From Glandiceps talaboti (taxonomy: Eukaryota > Hemichordata > Enteropneusta > Spengelidae), in NCBI RefSeq assembly GCF_964340395.1, contig NC_135569.1, positions 12,268,519 through 12,301,018 of the forward strand: a stretch of 32,500 nucleotides of DNA, given 5' to 3'. Both the position numbers and the translations under genes were made by a program. Positions 22,415 to 32,500 of the stretch are shown piece after piece. Under the pieces are notes generated by a model that saw only the letters and a list, made by a program, of their open reading frames with translations, did not search any database and had not been told where the DNA came from. Each line of letters starts with the position of its first letter. Within the stretch, counting starts at the first letter, position 1.

Positions 22415-25400
22415 TTACATGTTCGTATGAGTGGACGATTCTTTATCCACTGTTTTATTTTTCTGTCGTCTTTTTTCGACCACTCTTTCAACGACCTGCA
22501 GAAGGAATGCAATCACTGCAGACAAAAGAATAGCAACTCCTGCCATCCAGAATGCCCAGTCATAGACTCCAGTTTCATCACGTATCCATCCTATAAGAAC
22601 AAGTGATGTAACATGATTTAGCACAATATGACAGTTATAAATCCATGCATACATACATACATACATACATACATACATACATACATACACACATGCACAC
22701 ATACACACATACACACATACATACATACATACATACATACATACATACATACAGACATACATACATACATACATACATACATACATACATACATACATGC
22801 ATACATACATACATACATACATGCATGCATGCATACATGCATACATGCACACATGCATACATACATACATACATACATAAATACATACATACATACATAC
22901 ATACATACATACATACATACATACATACATACACAATGTACATACACACATACATACATACATACATACATACATACATACATACATACATACATACATA
23001 CACAATGTACATACATACATACATACATACATACATACATACATACATACATACATACATACATACATACATACATACATACATACATAGCTTCAGGAGA
23101 GAAGCCTTAGACGAACAAATAAGCTGAAATCCATAAATGTTTTTCAGCCCAAATTAATTACTGACACACATTTTATACTATCCTCAATATATTATAGAAA
23201 TTATTACCAGCAAGTGGGGATGAAAGCAGCATGACTACTCCCTGAGTAAGAAACACGAGTGATGCTCCATATCCAATATTTTCAGCTCCATGGAAAGATG
23301 ACACAGTTATAGATATTAACAATTCAAAACCACCTACTGATATCCCAAAAATAACGATGAAGATGGCTTGACCTGTAATATAATAAAACTAATATTAATA
23401 TTTATCCTTCTTCGTCCAAAATAAATTTGTGGAATGGTCGCCACAAAAGCAGCGCACTAGTGCCCTAGTGTTGAAGCAGCAGAGAGAAAGAGAAAACCAA
23501 AGTACCTGGGGAAAACCAGGGGTTTTTCGGCAGGATCAAACTGAGCATTACCCTTCTTACATACAGCCCTGCTGGTTACATTTTAATCAAACCTGGCCGA
23601 CGGTTGGCGGGTTCGAACCCAGACTGCAGAGTTGTGAGGCGTACGAGCCATCGACAATAATGATGTGCTGATATGCAATTACAATAAAATAAGTGGAAGA
23701 CATTTTCTACTATACATGGATGAACTTCGGTTTTCACAATCAGGGAAGTGTTTGTCCATTGATAATGCATGACAGTAATACTCAAGTTTCACTTTCAAAC
23801 TGTCGTGAATCATGAATAGAAGTTGAAATTACATTATGTTAACGCCTTGTCGTCCACAAAATAAGGCCATCATATTACCATTGTTGGTGGATTATACATA
23901 TCGGTTAGTTGGTTTTGAGACACACTTCCAAAACAAGAAACTACCACCACTTATTTCATATTATTTTGAGTGTGGCAATTTAGTTTGAAAAGACCAGGTC
24001 AACCAGTTGCAACATCAAAAGAGTTTATATTTATATAAAGGTTCCTTAACGAACTTATAATGAAAACAATGAAATGAAACAGGACAAGAAAGGACAACGC
24101 TCTATAATTACCTGCAAAGCTCCTCGTGTACATGCTGACAATGGTTATGAGACCGCACATAACCATGGAAATACCATATGGAATGTTAGCTCTCAAACCA
24201 TTTATGTTAGCTACAGCACCCCAGACCGGACGTGTAATGACTTGTATCAAACCCATAACAGCTGGTATGAGAGAACTGTATGTATCTGAAATACCAAAGT
24301 CTCGAGCACGACGAACCTTTCAAGAAAATGAAACTAATATATTAATTTGGTATTACAGTTTATTATACTCCTCTGTCAAGGATGATTATGGTATAGACAC
24401 TGTGATTTGGTAATGTGTAATGTTATATTTTGTGGTATGGTTCTGACTACCCGGCCCCTTTGTGCAAACTCCATGAAAGGTAACTGAAATATCTTGATAT
24501 GGGTACTACTATTTCATATTGTCATGAATATACTCATACGTGTATTGCAAGTTGTACTGACCTATCATGTTGGTCACTTGGACACGACGAAGAAATTAAA
24601 CTTACCATGTGTACCAATACAGTTCCATGCATAACACCCTGTCCAACAGCGATTATAAGTTGACACCAATAGACTGGTTCACGAAGCAATGACATATCAA
24701 ACATAATAGATAGGCAGGATTTACAGTAAGTATTGCATCTAGGGAGGCTTGTCTGTTTGGTGTACAGTTCAGTACCTTTACTACTGTCTTTATAAATACT
24801 CATGTCTTTCAAAGTCTCCGACGTGTATGAACTCTCCATCATTGTCATTTCCGAGTCTGAGTCGTTTGATTCTTTCAGATTCTTTGTTTCATCTTTATCA
24901 TTCTTTCTCGATCTCAACGGCCACAGGAGGGATCCTACTACAGACAAGTTCAAGGCCATTCCAGAGTAAATCAGAAGCATTCCTCTCCAGCCATAGGTGT
25001 CTACCAAATACTGACAGATCAAAGACAATGCAAACTGTCCTCCTCCAGTTCCAGCCACTGCCAATCCTAATGCTATGGAGAGTCTTCTTCTGAAGTATTT
25101 ACCGACCATGTCAATACAAGGCATATATGATAGCCCACAGCCAATAGCTGGAAACAAATATAATAATAAAGTTTTAGTACTTTACAGCTAAAATGATGTA
25201 GGCTTGGTGTTTCACTTATGTAACATGACATTTAATACACACCCTTAGACAACTACTAATGCAAAACAATCAACCTCTGAGGCATAAAAGAATATTACGA
25301 AGTAAAAATAGAACGGGCCCTTGCTAGGAGTCCACTCTCTCCACCAGGATATGGCCCTTCGTACCACAGCAACATCTTTGAAATTAAAAGATTACCATTA

Positions 25401-27724
25401 ATAGCTGTGATAATCTAACATGTGACTGAAATTAGGAGGATAGCTAATTACAAGTGCATGTCAATCCATTTAGATTTAGGAGAGCCGTTGCTGGTAAGTT
25501 CACATTTTGAACATATTTATGTGCTACAAGGAGCAAAGGCTTGACTTGGCTTGGTGTAGACAACTTTCTAGATAGTAAATCCAAAGCGAGGTTCTAGGCT
25601 AGAGTCTTGTCAACCACCCGCCTTACACTCGACATCTGGAAATATAGTCCACATGTACATTCAGGAATCAATGCATATGTAGATGTAGGTGAATATCCCG
25701 ATGTTAAAGTCATTTAATTGATATGCAGTACCTTACACTTGAACCATGATTCGTGGTATGAAAAATTATTAGGGATATTAATAACAAAAACAGTTTGAAA
25801 TTGCCAGGACACTGACTTATGGTATCATGTAAAATCCAAATGATGCGCACAGTAGCTTTGTAAAATGCTTTGATAAAAATACCGTCGGATGTTTGCCATA
25901 CATTTCTTAAATACTACTTACCTGTAATAATACCAAATGTAAAGTACAGCATTACCAGATTTGTTGCAAAGGAACTTGTAAATAGTCCAATGAAGGCAAC
26001 TACACCAGCCAACATCACAGTTTTCTGATGTCCAATCTTTCTTGTCAAAGAAATGGAAAGTGGTAGTGCAAGGTTGAATACAAACAAAAAAATTGAACCA
26101 ACCCATGCTGAAATAGAGAATGAAGGTGTGACAAAGTTAAGGTAAGATTTACAGAAATATCTGGTTGGATGTTGGGAAATTAAGGTATTAATGTAAGAGA
26201 TTCCTTTTTTGAACTCGACGTATCAACTGAATTGAATTGAATTGAATTGAATTGAACTGAATTGAATTGATTTGAATTGATTTGAATTGAATTGAATTGA
26301 ATTGAATTAAATTGCATTGAATTGAATTGAACTGAATTGAATTTATTTGAATTGATTTGAATTGAATTGAATTGGATTGAATTGAATTGAATTGAATTGA
26401 ATTGAATTGAATAGAATTGAATTGAGCTGAACTGACCTGAACTGAACTGAATTCAATTGAATTGAATTGAATTGAATTGATTTGATTTGATTTGAATTGA
26501 ATTGAAATTATTCCATCAGAAAATGAAAAGAAAATACGCATTCCTTGAAAGTAATACAAAACAGAATTCTGGTGGGGGCAATGGAATAGTTCCCGTGGTA
26601 TTAATCAAAGTCCATGGACCCAACGTTCATGAAAATGAAGGCTAATTTGGGGTACGAGATACAACAAAAAGATACATCTCATGTGAATAGTGATGGAGAT
26701 CAATCATGTCAGTGGAAAATTTAATAAATATACAGAAACTCTCGGTGTAGCAAATGAAATGAACATAAATAAATAAAAAAACATACATAAAAATGAAATT
26801 ATAGAGGCAAGCTAAAGGGTCGGTAAAATGTAGTCATCCCCTTAAAAAATACTGTTTTAGTTTCGCCTTAAATATTTGTCTGTTGTTGGACTTTCCTATT
26901 GTTGTGGTCACAGATTTCCAAGTTTGATAGCTGCATATTTAAAATTGTGTTGGCTAATTGACAAATTACTTTTGGAATTGGAAGGCTATCAGTGATTTTA
27001 GCCCTGGTCGGATAGCTATGGGACAACTGGTTAGTAATGTAATGGTCGAGAGTGTGTGTATAGCGATCGTGTTTTAGGTCAAAGATGAACATGCAAGTTT
27101 ACAAAGTTTATGGATTCCTCTAGACAATTAACTGTTATTCCACAACATTACCTGGCAATATATATCATACGTGCTAAAATCTTGTTTTTGTCTTAACAAA
27201 TAAAGGTATCAAACAATTTCCATATTTGGTAAAAGATGCGCAACGTACCTAAAGCATCCCTTGTAACTATGACCATGGATATACATAGCAACTGCTTGGT
27301 TGAAATGTAACCACTATGAATAAGGACATTACGAACGGTTAATCCTTTTACACTTGGATTAAATTGTAATGGAAAGATATTATTCAAAGAGTACCACTAA
27401 AGCACACATGATGGCTGAAGTGAGCAGGAGGATAATTATGAACATTGCAAGGACAATAATCACTTCCAAACCATCATATTCTGTCTTCATATCTATGTTC
27501 CCTCACGCATTTAGGAACTGTGAAATATTGGAAAATGTGTCATAAATATTGTAACCTGTTGTTGACTTTGATTCACCAAATGCATCCAGAAAGGCAACAA
27601 AGAGGACGCTCATTGCGTACATAGTCCCTGCAGTCAACGCACAGGATATAAATGTTGCCATGACGATGACCCATCCCCATCCACCATCTGGAGGGTCACC
27701 CGATATTGGTGTTCTGTCGACCAT
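22415..27724 (-). CDS. Monocarboxylate-transporter-like protein (SLC16/MFS), six coding exons
   Basis: A plasma-membrane transporter of the major facilitator superfamily. Exons: 27556-27724, 25922-26107, 24606-25147, 24112-24316, 23208-23372, 22415-22590; all borders are GT/AG and the exons join in frame to 480 aa, the usual MCT length. Visible marks: the family signature DGGWGW (residues 13-18) opening TM1; KYFRRRLSIALGLAVAG at TM4-5 (135-151); a charged, Ser-rich central loop (about 197-265); TM8 with VITRPVWGAVANI; and a short charged C-terminus (VVEKRRQKNK). TM8 Arg328 is kept, but Gln324 stands where lactate-type MCT1 has Asp, and Tyr36 stands where MCT1 has the TM1 Lys. A proton-lactate role is therefore unlikely; it is closer in character to the orphan SLC16 members. 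Substrate unknown. Confidence 0.93.
22647..23089. repeat. (CATA)n microsatellite, about 440 bases
   Basis: CATA units with scattered CACA, CATG and CAGA variants and two copies of ACACAATGTACATAC (around 22931 and 23001) that suggest internal duplication. It lies in intron 5 of the MCT-like gene; long YIHT and YVCM frames are artefacts. Confidence 0.97.
23430..23660. mobile_element. Dispersed repeat with tRNA-like B-box segment
   Basis: Contains ACCTGGGGAAAACCAGGGG then TTTTTCGGCAGGATCAAACT, and later GGCGGGTTCGAACCCAGACT, a near-perfect pol III B box that is also palindromic (GGGTTCGAACCC). This style of sequence recurs in many invertebrate genomes from memory. No A box or full tRNA fold is evident. 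Located in intron 4 of the MCT-like gene. Confidence 0.45.
25184..25234. repeat. Solo copy of the 15300-15709 element end
   Basis: CAGCTAAAATGATGTAGGCT then TGGTGTTTCACTTATG matches the right end of the element at 15300-15709 in reverse complement (23 identical bases, then close similarity). It lies 37 bases upstream of exon 3 of the MCT-like gene. Confidence 0.7.
26228..26510. repeat. (TTGAA)n pentanucleotide minisatellite
   Basis: Imperfect TTGAA units with TTTGA and CTGAA variants, in intron 1 of the MCT-like gene. The FNSIQ frame across it is an artefact. Confidence 0.95.
26830..27110 (-). mobile_element. CR1/L2-like LINE ORF2 C-terminal relic
   Basis: The minus-strand frame at 26868-27092 contains LSHSYPTRAKITDSLPIP, matching the H.Y.TR......LP segment of LINE ORF2 C-termini. 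A second frame follows with QTWKSVTTTIGKSNNR and then IFKAKLKQYFL, matching the W.SLP..I...S...FK.KLK.YLL segment. The shift between frames and the missing glycine before the tryptophan show decay. Located in intron 1 of the MCT-like gene. Confidence 0.65.
27380..27490 (-). CDS. Short hydrophobic open frame in intron 1 of the MCT-like gene
   Basis: A 36-codon frame (MKTEYDGLEV, then IIVLAMFIIILLLTSAIM, then CALVVLFE and a stop) predicting one transmembrane helix. It lies about 65 bases downstream of exon 1 of the host gene on the same strand. From its DG dipeptide to its LF, it has the same number of codons as DG to LF in TM1 of that exon (with T, M, A, V, L, F shared near the end), so it could be a decayed duplicate of exon 1. 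It could also be a microprotein frame or chance. Confidence 0.2.
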   Translation of the reverse strand: MKTEYDGLEVIIVLAMFIIILLLTSAIMCALVVLFE

Positions 27725-28197
27725 GTTGGAAATGTAAACATCAGGATATCTGTGTCACTGTCGTCCTACCTAGAAATGTAAGACATATATCTGGAGATGA
27801 TGTGTCAAATATATATCCAAACCGCCTATTTGACCAAAACATTATCTTTCATAACCCACCATTTAAAATTATACAGTGAGATTTCTTATCAACGTTATGG
27901 ATCTAAATTTTGTGGTCAGGAGAGGATAATTTTATGACCTCAATATGTTAAAATAATACTTTTAGTCCTTCATTTCAAAACATTCCTGGGGCTGGATGGA
28001 AACCTCATTATATAATACCTAACCCCCCCCCCCCCCACAAACACACACGGCCGCTTTGCTCCCTAGTACTTTCTTTAACGATTTTTTTCCGATCTGATTA
28101 ACATTTGATGAAGTAATATGGTTCAATATCTCTCATTATTTACTTCCCATGTTTAAATCGTGTTGCCTTTTTGCAAATATGATTGTGTATATATGTA

Positions 28198-28199
28198 TG

Positions 28200-28246
<47 letters not shown>

Positions 28247-28332
28247 CCGTCCGTCCGTCCGTCCGTCCGTCCGTCCGTATGTATGTATGTATGTATGTAT
28301 GTATGTATGTATGTACGTATGTATGTATGTAG
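28198..28332. repeat. Compound microsatellite (GTCT)n/(GTCC)n/(GTAT)n
   Basis: Ordered blocks GTCT, GTCC, GTAT with sharp transitions and one GTAC variant. The same GTCT to GTCC order as at 17435-17634. Confidence 0.96.
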
Positions 28333-28809
28333 ACATCAAATAAGTAAAAACTGTTGATCAATGGCTTGGGGACTAGGTTTTGGTAATTCTCTATGCCGCG
28401 CTATTGCATTTCAAAAAAGGTTCGAGAACATAATTTATGTTGGCTGCAATTGCTCCACGCACCCCCCCCCCCCAATATCAAATGGTTTATCCCTCAGAAT
28501 GACCATCGGCCTGCTTCTTTTCGATGTTACAAAGTACAACTATTAGATACATGCATTCAACGTGGGCAGTGTAAATATTGGTTTTACGATAATGTAGCTC
28601 ACTGAGTTGATAGCAGTGAACTGTTTGTTAAAGTCAGTATATTCAAGGCTGCATTATAAGGGTATCCCTAAAACAGCCATGGTATATCCAACAACCGTAC
28701 CTTGTTTTATTTTAGGCATACACACAAAGCTGAAAACACTCCTGTTAGGTGACATCACAGTCTTGTCTTTCTGAAGGGGATAGTCGGGGCTCTGTACTGA
28801 CCTGATCAC

Positions 28810-29037
28810 ATTGTCCCTGTATACGGGACAATCCAAATATATAGTTCTAAGTTATCCTGTCTTTAAGCAGGACTAGATACATCACAACTTAAACAAGCAT
28901 GACAATCTGCCTCTTGACATATTAGATGTACACATAGATCATGGAGGGGTCCCCTCCATGATATATGGTGTACACCATTTGATAGACTTTCCCATTTATT
29001 ACTTGTATGCATGGAGGTAGTCCTTCCTACCTCCATG
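28810..29037. repeat. Cluster of perfect short hairpins
   Basis: Within 230 bases: ATTGTCCC/GGGACAAT (28810-28832); TCCTG/CAGGA (28855-28872); a 25-base palindrome with 12-bp arms ATCATGGAGGGG (28938-28962); TGGTGTACACCA (28966-28977); and CATGGAGGTAG/CTACCTCCATG with a 6-base loop (29010-29037). Two of the hairpins share the CATGGAGG arm. Function unknown. Confidence 0.8.
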
Positions 29038-29466
29038 GTGTGGGTCAAGTGGTTAACATCTACTATTATCCCCGTACCACAAACCTAGCAAATACTGCGA
29101 TTAGGATACAACAGACCTGAATTTGTTGACCAACAATGCTCCGAACAGCAGGCGTGAGATATCTAGTGGAGTTATGCACATGCCGTCAGCGCATGAATGT
29201 CCTCTACCTATCTCAGCCCGGTCAAAATGCAAACAAGTACGTGTCCGTGGGCTTAGAAGCCTGGGAGATTCAGAGATTCTATCTCAATAGAATAACATAT
29301 CTATATGTGTGGCACTGTGTGGCAACATACATGCACCATAAACTAACCACGCAATTGCACAGCTTAGGTGTGAACATTGTAACCGTTGAATTAGGTCACA
29401 CGTAACCATGTCGGCGCTCGTTAAATGACGATCGATGAACGATGTTTGAAACGAGCTGACTCACTG

Positions 29467-29546
29467 ATACGGCCATAAGAATTGTTTCTGGTCAGTGCGC
29501 ATCACTTAAATTCCCATCGCGTCGGTCTGTTTTGGCGACATTTCAC
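29467..29546 (+). mobile_element. Dispersed repeat family, copy 3
   Basis: Contains TACGGCCATAAGA, TTGTTTCTGGTCAGTGCGCA, TCACTTAAATTCCC, TCGCGTCGGTCTG and ATTTCAC, in the order found in copies 1 (4973-5136, minus) and 2 (11291-11370). Confidence 0.65.
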
Positions 29547-30528
29547 AAAATGAAATGTTGAAAGCGTTATTGTAAGCTGAGGGTTGTGCGTATAGCTCAA
29601 ATCAATGTCAAGCATAAACTTTTTGCTAGCTATAGGCATAGTACACTACTTGACCTTGCTACTGTGGTTGAACTTGAAGAAGCAACAGCCAATTTTCATT
29701 CCTGGTGTGAATGCAGCATGTGTAAAGAAGTGTACACAATACATAATTGAGTATGTAATAAATACATGTCACTGGCAAAATAGGAAATCAAAGTCATATC
29801 ATATTTGTATGATTGAAATAACATTTGCTACCCAAAAAGAACCATGCCAACCTTTTTTGAACATGTAAATTATACTCCCTGAGTCCACATCTTTCTCCAA
29901 AGCTCGCCTCCCATTGGTTGTTTCATGAGGACTACACTGGTGAGTGAATTGCTTGGATACATGGAATGGAAAAATTATCCTCCCTTGCCAAGTAGATCTT
30001 ATTACCTAACCAGATTTAAACTGAATGCCTTCAGTAAAGGCAAAGTCTTTAATTTTTCATTCCTGCACGCAATAATTGTTGGAATGGACATTCTTAGCTA
30101 CAGATATTATAACCATTTTAAAGAGAACTTTGTAAAAGAAGTTGGGAGTTACTTAATATTAGTGTTACTTAATATAGGATGAATTAGAAACCATTCTTCG
30201 GCAATTCTTAGCTTCTCCATTCATTCAAGTAATAGTTGAATGGAATATGCCGACGTAGCGAGATCTTACCCCATGTATGGTGTCCTCTTCCACACTGACA
30301 CCTGGTGGCAACATACAAACATCCGTCACAGGCTTGTTACAGTACTCGACACATGTATACATATTAACAACTAAACCTTATACACAAAAGTGAAAATGGA
30401 GAAGGTTACACTATAACACAGAATATACCCCTTAAATGGCAAACAGTTATGCCAAACTGTAAGAAATCTGAATTTTGTATAACTATAACTTAAGATATTG
30501 CCATATAAAGAATATGTACGCTATTTTT

Positions 30529-30587
30529 ATATGAATTGAGCTAGCCGGTTTTTTTTTATATGAATTGAGCCAGCCGGGTTTTTTTGA
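30529..30587. repeat. Two-copy tandem repeat, unit about 29 bases
   Basis: TATATGAATTGAGCTAGCCG plus a T run, followed by TATATGAATTGAGCCAGCCG plus a T run. Confidence 0.9.
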
Positions 30588-31669
30588 GAAAACGATCACA
30601 CAGACACATACACACAACATCTCTAAAATATAACCACCCCTTTAATATAAATGTTCATCAGCACAAGATCAAATGAATTACCAAGGTTATCAGGCATAAG
30701 AAGTTCATAGTTTTTAGCATTGACCTTTTTAATTGTTTTGGTCGACTTTCCTCATCAGAATGACAAATTCCACACTTACACCTGAATATTATCAACCCCA
30801 AGATTTATAGAATAGCGGATATCAAACTACCTAATATCTACAATCGGCTGATGATGACGACACCTAGTGGCGAGTACACGACTGATTTGAATGTCATAAG
30901 ATATAACATCACGTGTACATGTTAAGAGGTTGACGTGTTCAATGTAAATTATTAACTCCATTCTCTTATCACAAATGTGTTGAATGTTTGATTTGAAATA
31001 CTTGTTCTGTTCACTCGTGACATATGTTTGGGTACGGTGTTGATTACACATCAAATTGTTCGGGACCTTTTCTGCTTTTGGTGCGAGTCAGTCTATGACA
31101 CAGCCGTGGTGTAATGCATATGGTGATATATTATATTCAAATACAGGCTGTAATCGTGAAGAAGGATTCTAAACCAAGGACTTAAATATTTAACACAACT
31201 GAAATTCGACCACGGACACTCTTTCACAGACGACATCTGCATAATTATCCGCTGTTAGGAACATTGTTGGCTAACACCTCCAGGTCTGCTGTTGTCTTAT
31301 TCTAATATCTGATCATGTTATGATTTAGGGGTAAATTAGATTTAAACAACAGTGGCTCAATATTTAATGAATGAATGGAACATTTTCATAACTTACACAC
31401 TCAAACATCAAGATGGGACCTTTTACCTGCACATGTGATGTTACATGTAAGATTTAAATCAGTCATGTGTACCTGCAGATCAATATATTTGTTTGCATAG
31501 TTTGTTCACCAATGTCAAATTCAACATGATTAAGGGCTCTGTTGACATACAGGCACACAAGGCAGAATTGAATCCTGTATCTGGGGTACACAATCACATG
31601 CACATTTTCTTAATATCCTCTCATTTCTTTTTGTATCTATACATGCTTTGCAATTATTATCTGTAATTA

Positions 31670-32430
31670 ATTTTTTTATTTATTTTTTTTTTATTTAATT
31701 TACTTAAAACACTGCATCCATAAATGGGTTTTCGTGCAGATGTTAAAAGAAAAAAAAAATAAATGTACATAAAGCAGAACACATACAATAAAAACAGTAA
31801 GGTGGAAAATAAAATCTACAATGACACATAAAAAACATAAAGCTATTTGATTCTATTGTTTGCGACAATGGATGCCCTATATGCAAAAGATCTATTATGC
31901 GCATTTGGGATATGGTAATTGCTTCTAGTATTGTGCGAATGAATTGAGGAGTTTGTAGTCAATAGATCTGAAATATAGGATGGAACTTTGTTTCTGAGAC
32001 ATTTGATAACAAGTTTGTTGAAATGTTTAACGTGCCTTTCTTGAATTGTTGGCCAGTCTAATGAGATTCTAGCAGCAGTAACGTGATCAGATTTTTCAGA
32101 CCACATTGAATGCGGACTGCAAGATTGACAATGCGTTGCAAGCTGGCTTTAAGTGTAAGGTTGCAGTTTGAGTAGATGCTATCACAGTAATCTAAGAGTG
32201 AGAAAACAGTGGCAGAGATTACATGTTTTCGAATATTGTCGGGTATACATCGTCTGGCCCGGGCCAGTCTGATCTCTAAGCTCACCACTAGGCCTAATTG
32301 GTGATTTAATAATGTGCACACTGAATGGTTTGAAATGAAAATGCATTTGATTTGTGTATGAAATAATGGAATATCCCATAACGCACCACATGTTTCTGTG
32401 TAGAATTTTTTTTATCATTCATACAGTGCT
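31670..32430 (-). mobile_element. L2/CR1-like LINE ORF2 3' fragment with frameshift and A-rich tail
   Basis: The minus strand encodes the C-terminal part of a non-LTR reverse transcriptase. In one frame (32058-32321) it reads RLARARRCIPDNIRKHVISA, then SLLDYCDSIYSNCN, then LQRIVNLAVRI. These match the L2/CR1 segment ending LDYCNSLL..LP.....LQ...N.AAR. The next frame (31843-32106) continues with KSDHVTAARISLDWPTIQER, then KLVIKCLRNKVPSYISDLL and HNTRSNYHIP, matching HI...L..L.WLP...R...K.....K.L....P.YL.DLL......R. The one-base switch lies near 32100. After the stop comes an AT-rich 3' UTR and an A-rich tail ending near 31670. A dead copy, minus-strand like the other LINE relics here. Confidence 0.82.
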
Positions 32431-32500
32431 GTATATACTATGTGAATAGTGTGAACACTGGTTTGCAAGGAGAAGTCGTGAAATCCATGAATTAGTAACA

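Larger units (their letters stand above)
27725..31669. other. Region upstream of the MCT-like gene
   Basis: About 3.9 kb without a recognised gene. It contains a C run (28022-28036), a compound microsatellite (28198-28332), a hairpin cluster (28810-29037), dispersed repeat copy 3 (29467-29546) and a 29-base tandem pair (30529-30587). Open frames of 60-89 codons at 29136-29405, 29605-29868, 29925-30182 and 30827-31054 show no family features. The MCT-like promoter is presumably just right of 27724, but no motif stands out. Confidence 0.5.

Noticed and set aside
22415-23127. A 221-codon frame joining a YVCM repeat to a real-looking C-terminus
   Set aside because: Only 22415-22590 is coding (last MCT-like exon, after a TTATAG acceptor); the rest is intronic (CATA)n read through.
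24749-25093. A 114-codon plus-strand frame
   Set aside because: It is the antisense shadow of exon 3 of the MCT-like gene, whose minus-strand frame has clear family motifs.
26228-26510. Telomere-like repeat
   Set aside because: The TTGAA unit is not a known telomere motif and the tract lies inside a gene intron.
29136-30182. Plus-strand open frames of 85-89 codons upstream of the MCT-like gene
   Set aside because: No domain features, no splice logic and no repeats of known families; chance open frames in AT-rich DNA are as likely.

Overview
The window looks like nuclear DNA of an invertebrate animal. It is AT-rich and holds multi-exon genes with GT/AG introns, many long tetranucleotide microsatellites, LINE/SINE relics and small inverted-repeat elements. 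The proteins (fucolectin-type F5/8C domain, cytosolic sulfotransferases, an SLC16-like transporter) and the L2/CR1-like repeat tails fit a marine invertebrate such as a hemichordate, cephalochordate or lophotrochozoan. I cannot fix the phylum from sequence alone.

All confident genes lie on the minus strand. (1) 76-4171: the 5' part of a secreted fucolectin-like (FTP/F5-8C) gene, with one lectin-domain exon at 76-303 and two duplicated signal-peptide first exons at 3120-3231 and 4066-4171; the 3' part runs off the left edge. (2) 5277-12738: cytosolic sulfotransferase A, seven coding exons, about 312 aa. (3) 14569-20123: sulfotransferase B, seven coding exons, about 321 aa, a head-to-tail paralogue of A. 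(4) 22415-27724: a monocarboxylate-transporter-like (SLC16/MFS) gene, six coding exons, 480 aa. (5) 31670 to about 32430: the frameshifted 3' end of an L2/CR1-like LINE.

The sulfotransferase exons join in frame with phases 1,0,0,1,0,1 (intron 2 of gene B is ambiguous) and keep the PAPS-binding loop, catalytic histidine, 3'-phosphate-binding Arg/Ser and the C-terminal RKGxxGDW motif. The transporter exons join in frame over the full expected length. I see no sign that these genes form one pathway; sulfotransferases and MCTs both handle small molecules, but the linkage may be incidental.

Introns and intergenic DNA are crowded with repeats: a 334-bp MITE-like element with perfect 30-bp TIRs and a possible 8-bp target duplication; a 410-bp inverted-repeat element with a solo end elsewhere; a three-copy dispersed family; a tRNA-headed SINE; three LINE relics with recognisable reading frames plus a LINE-like (AAT)n tail; a symmetric compound microsatellite; a cluster of perfect hairpins; and a degenerate hammerhead-ribozyme-like core. 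No CRISPR arrays, rRNA genes or complete tRNA genes were seen.
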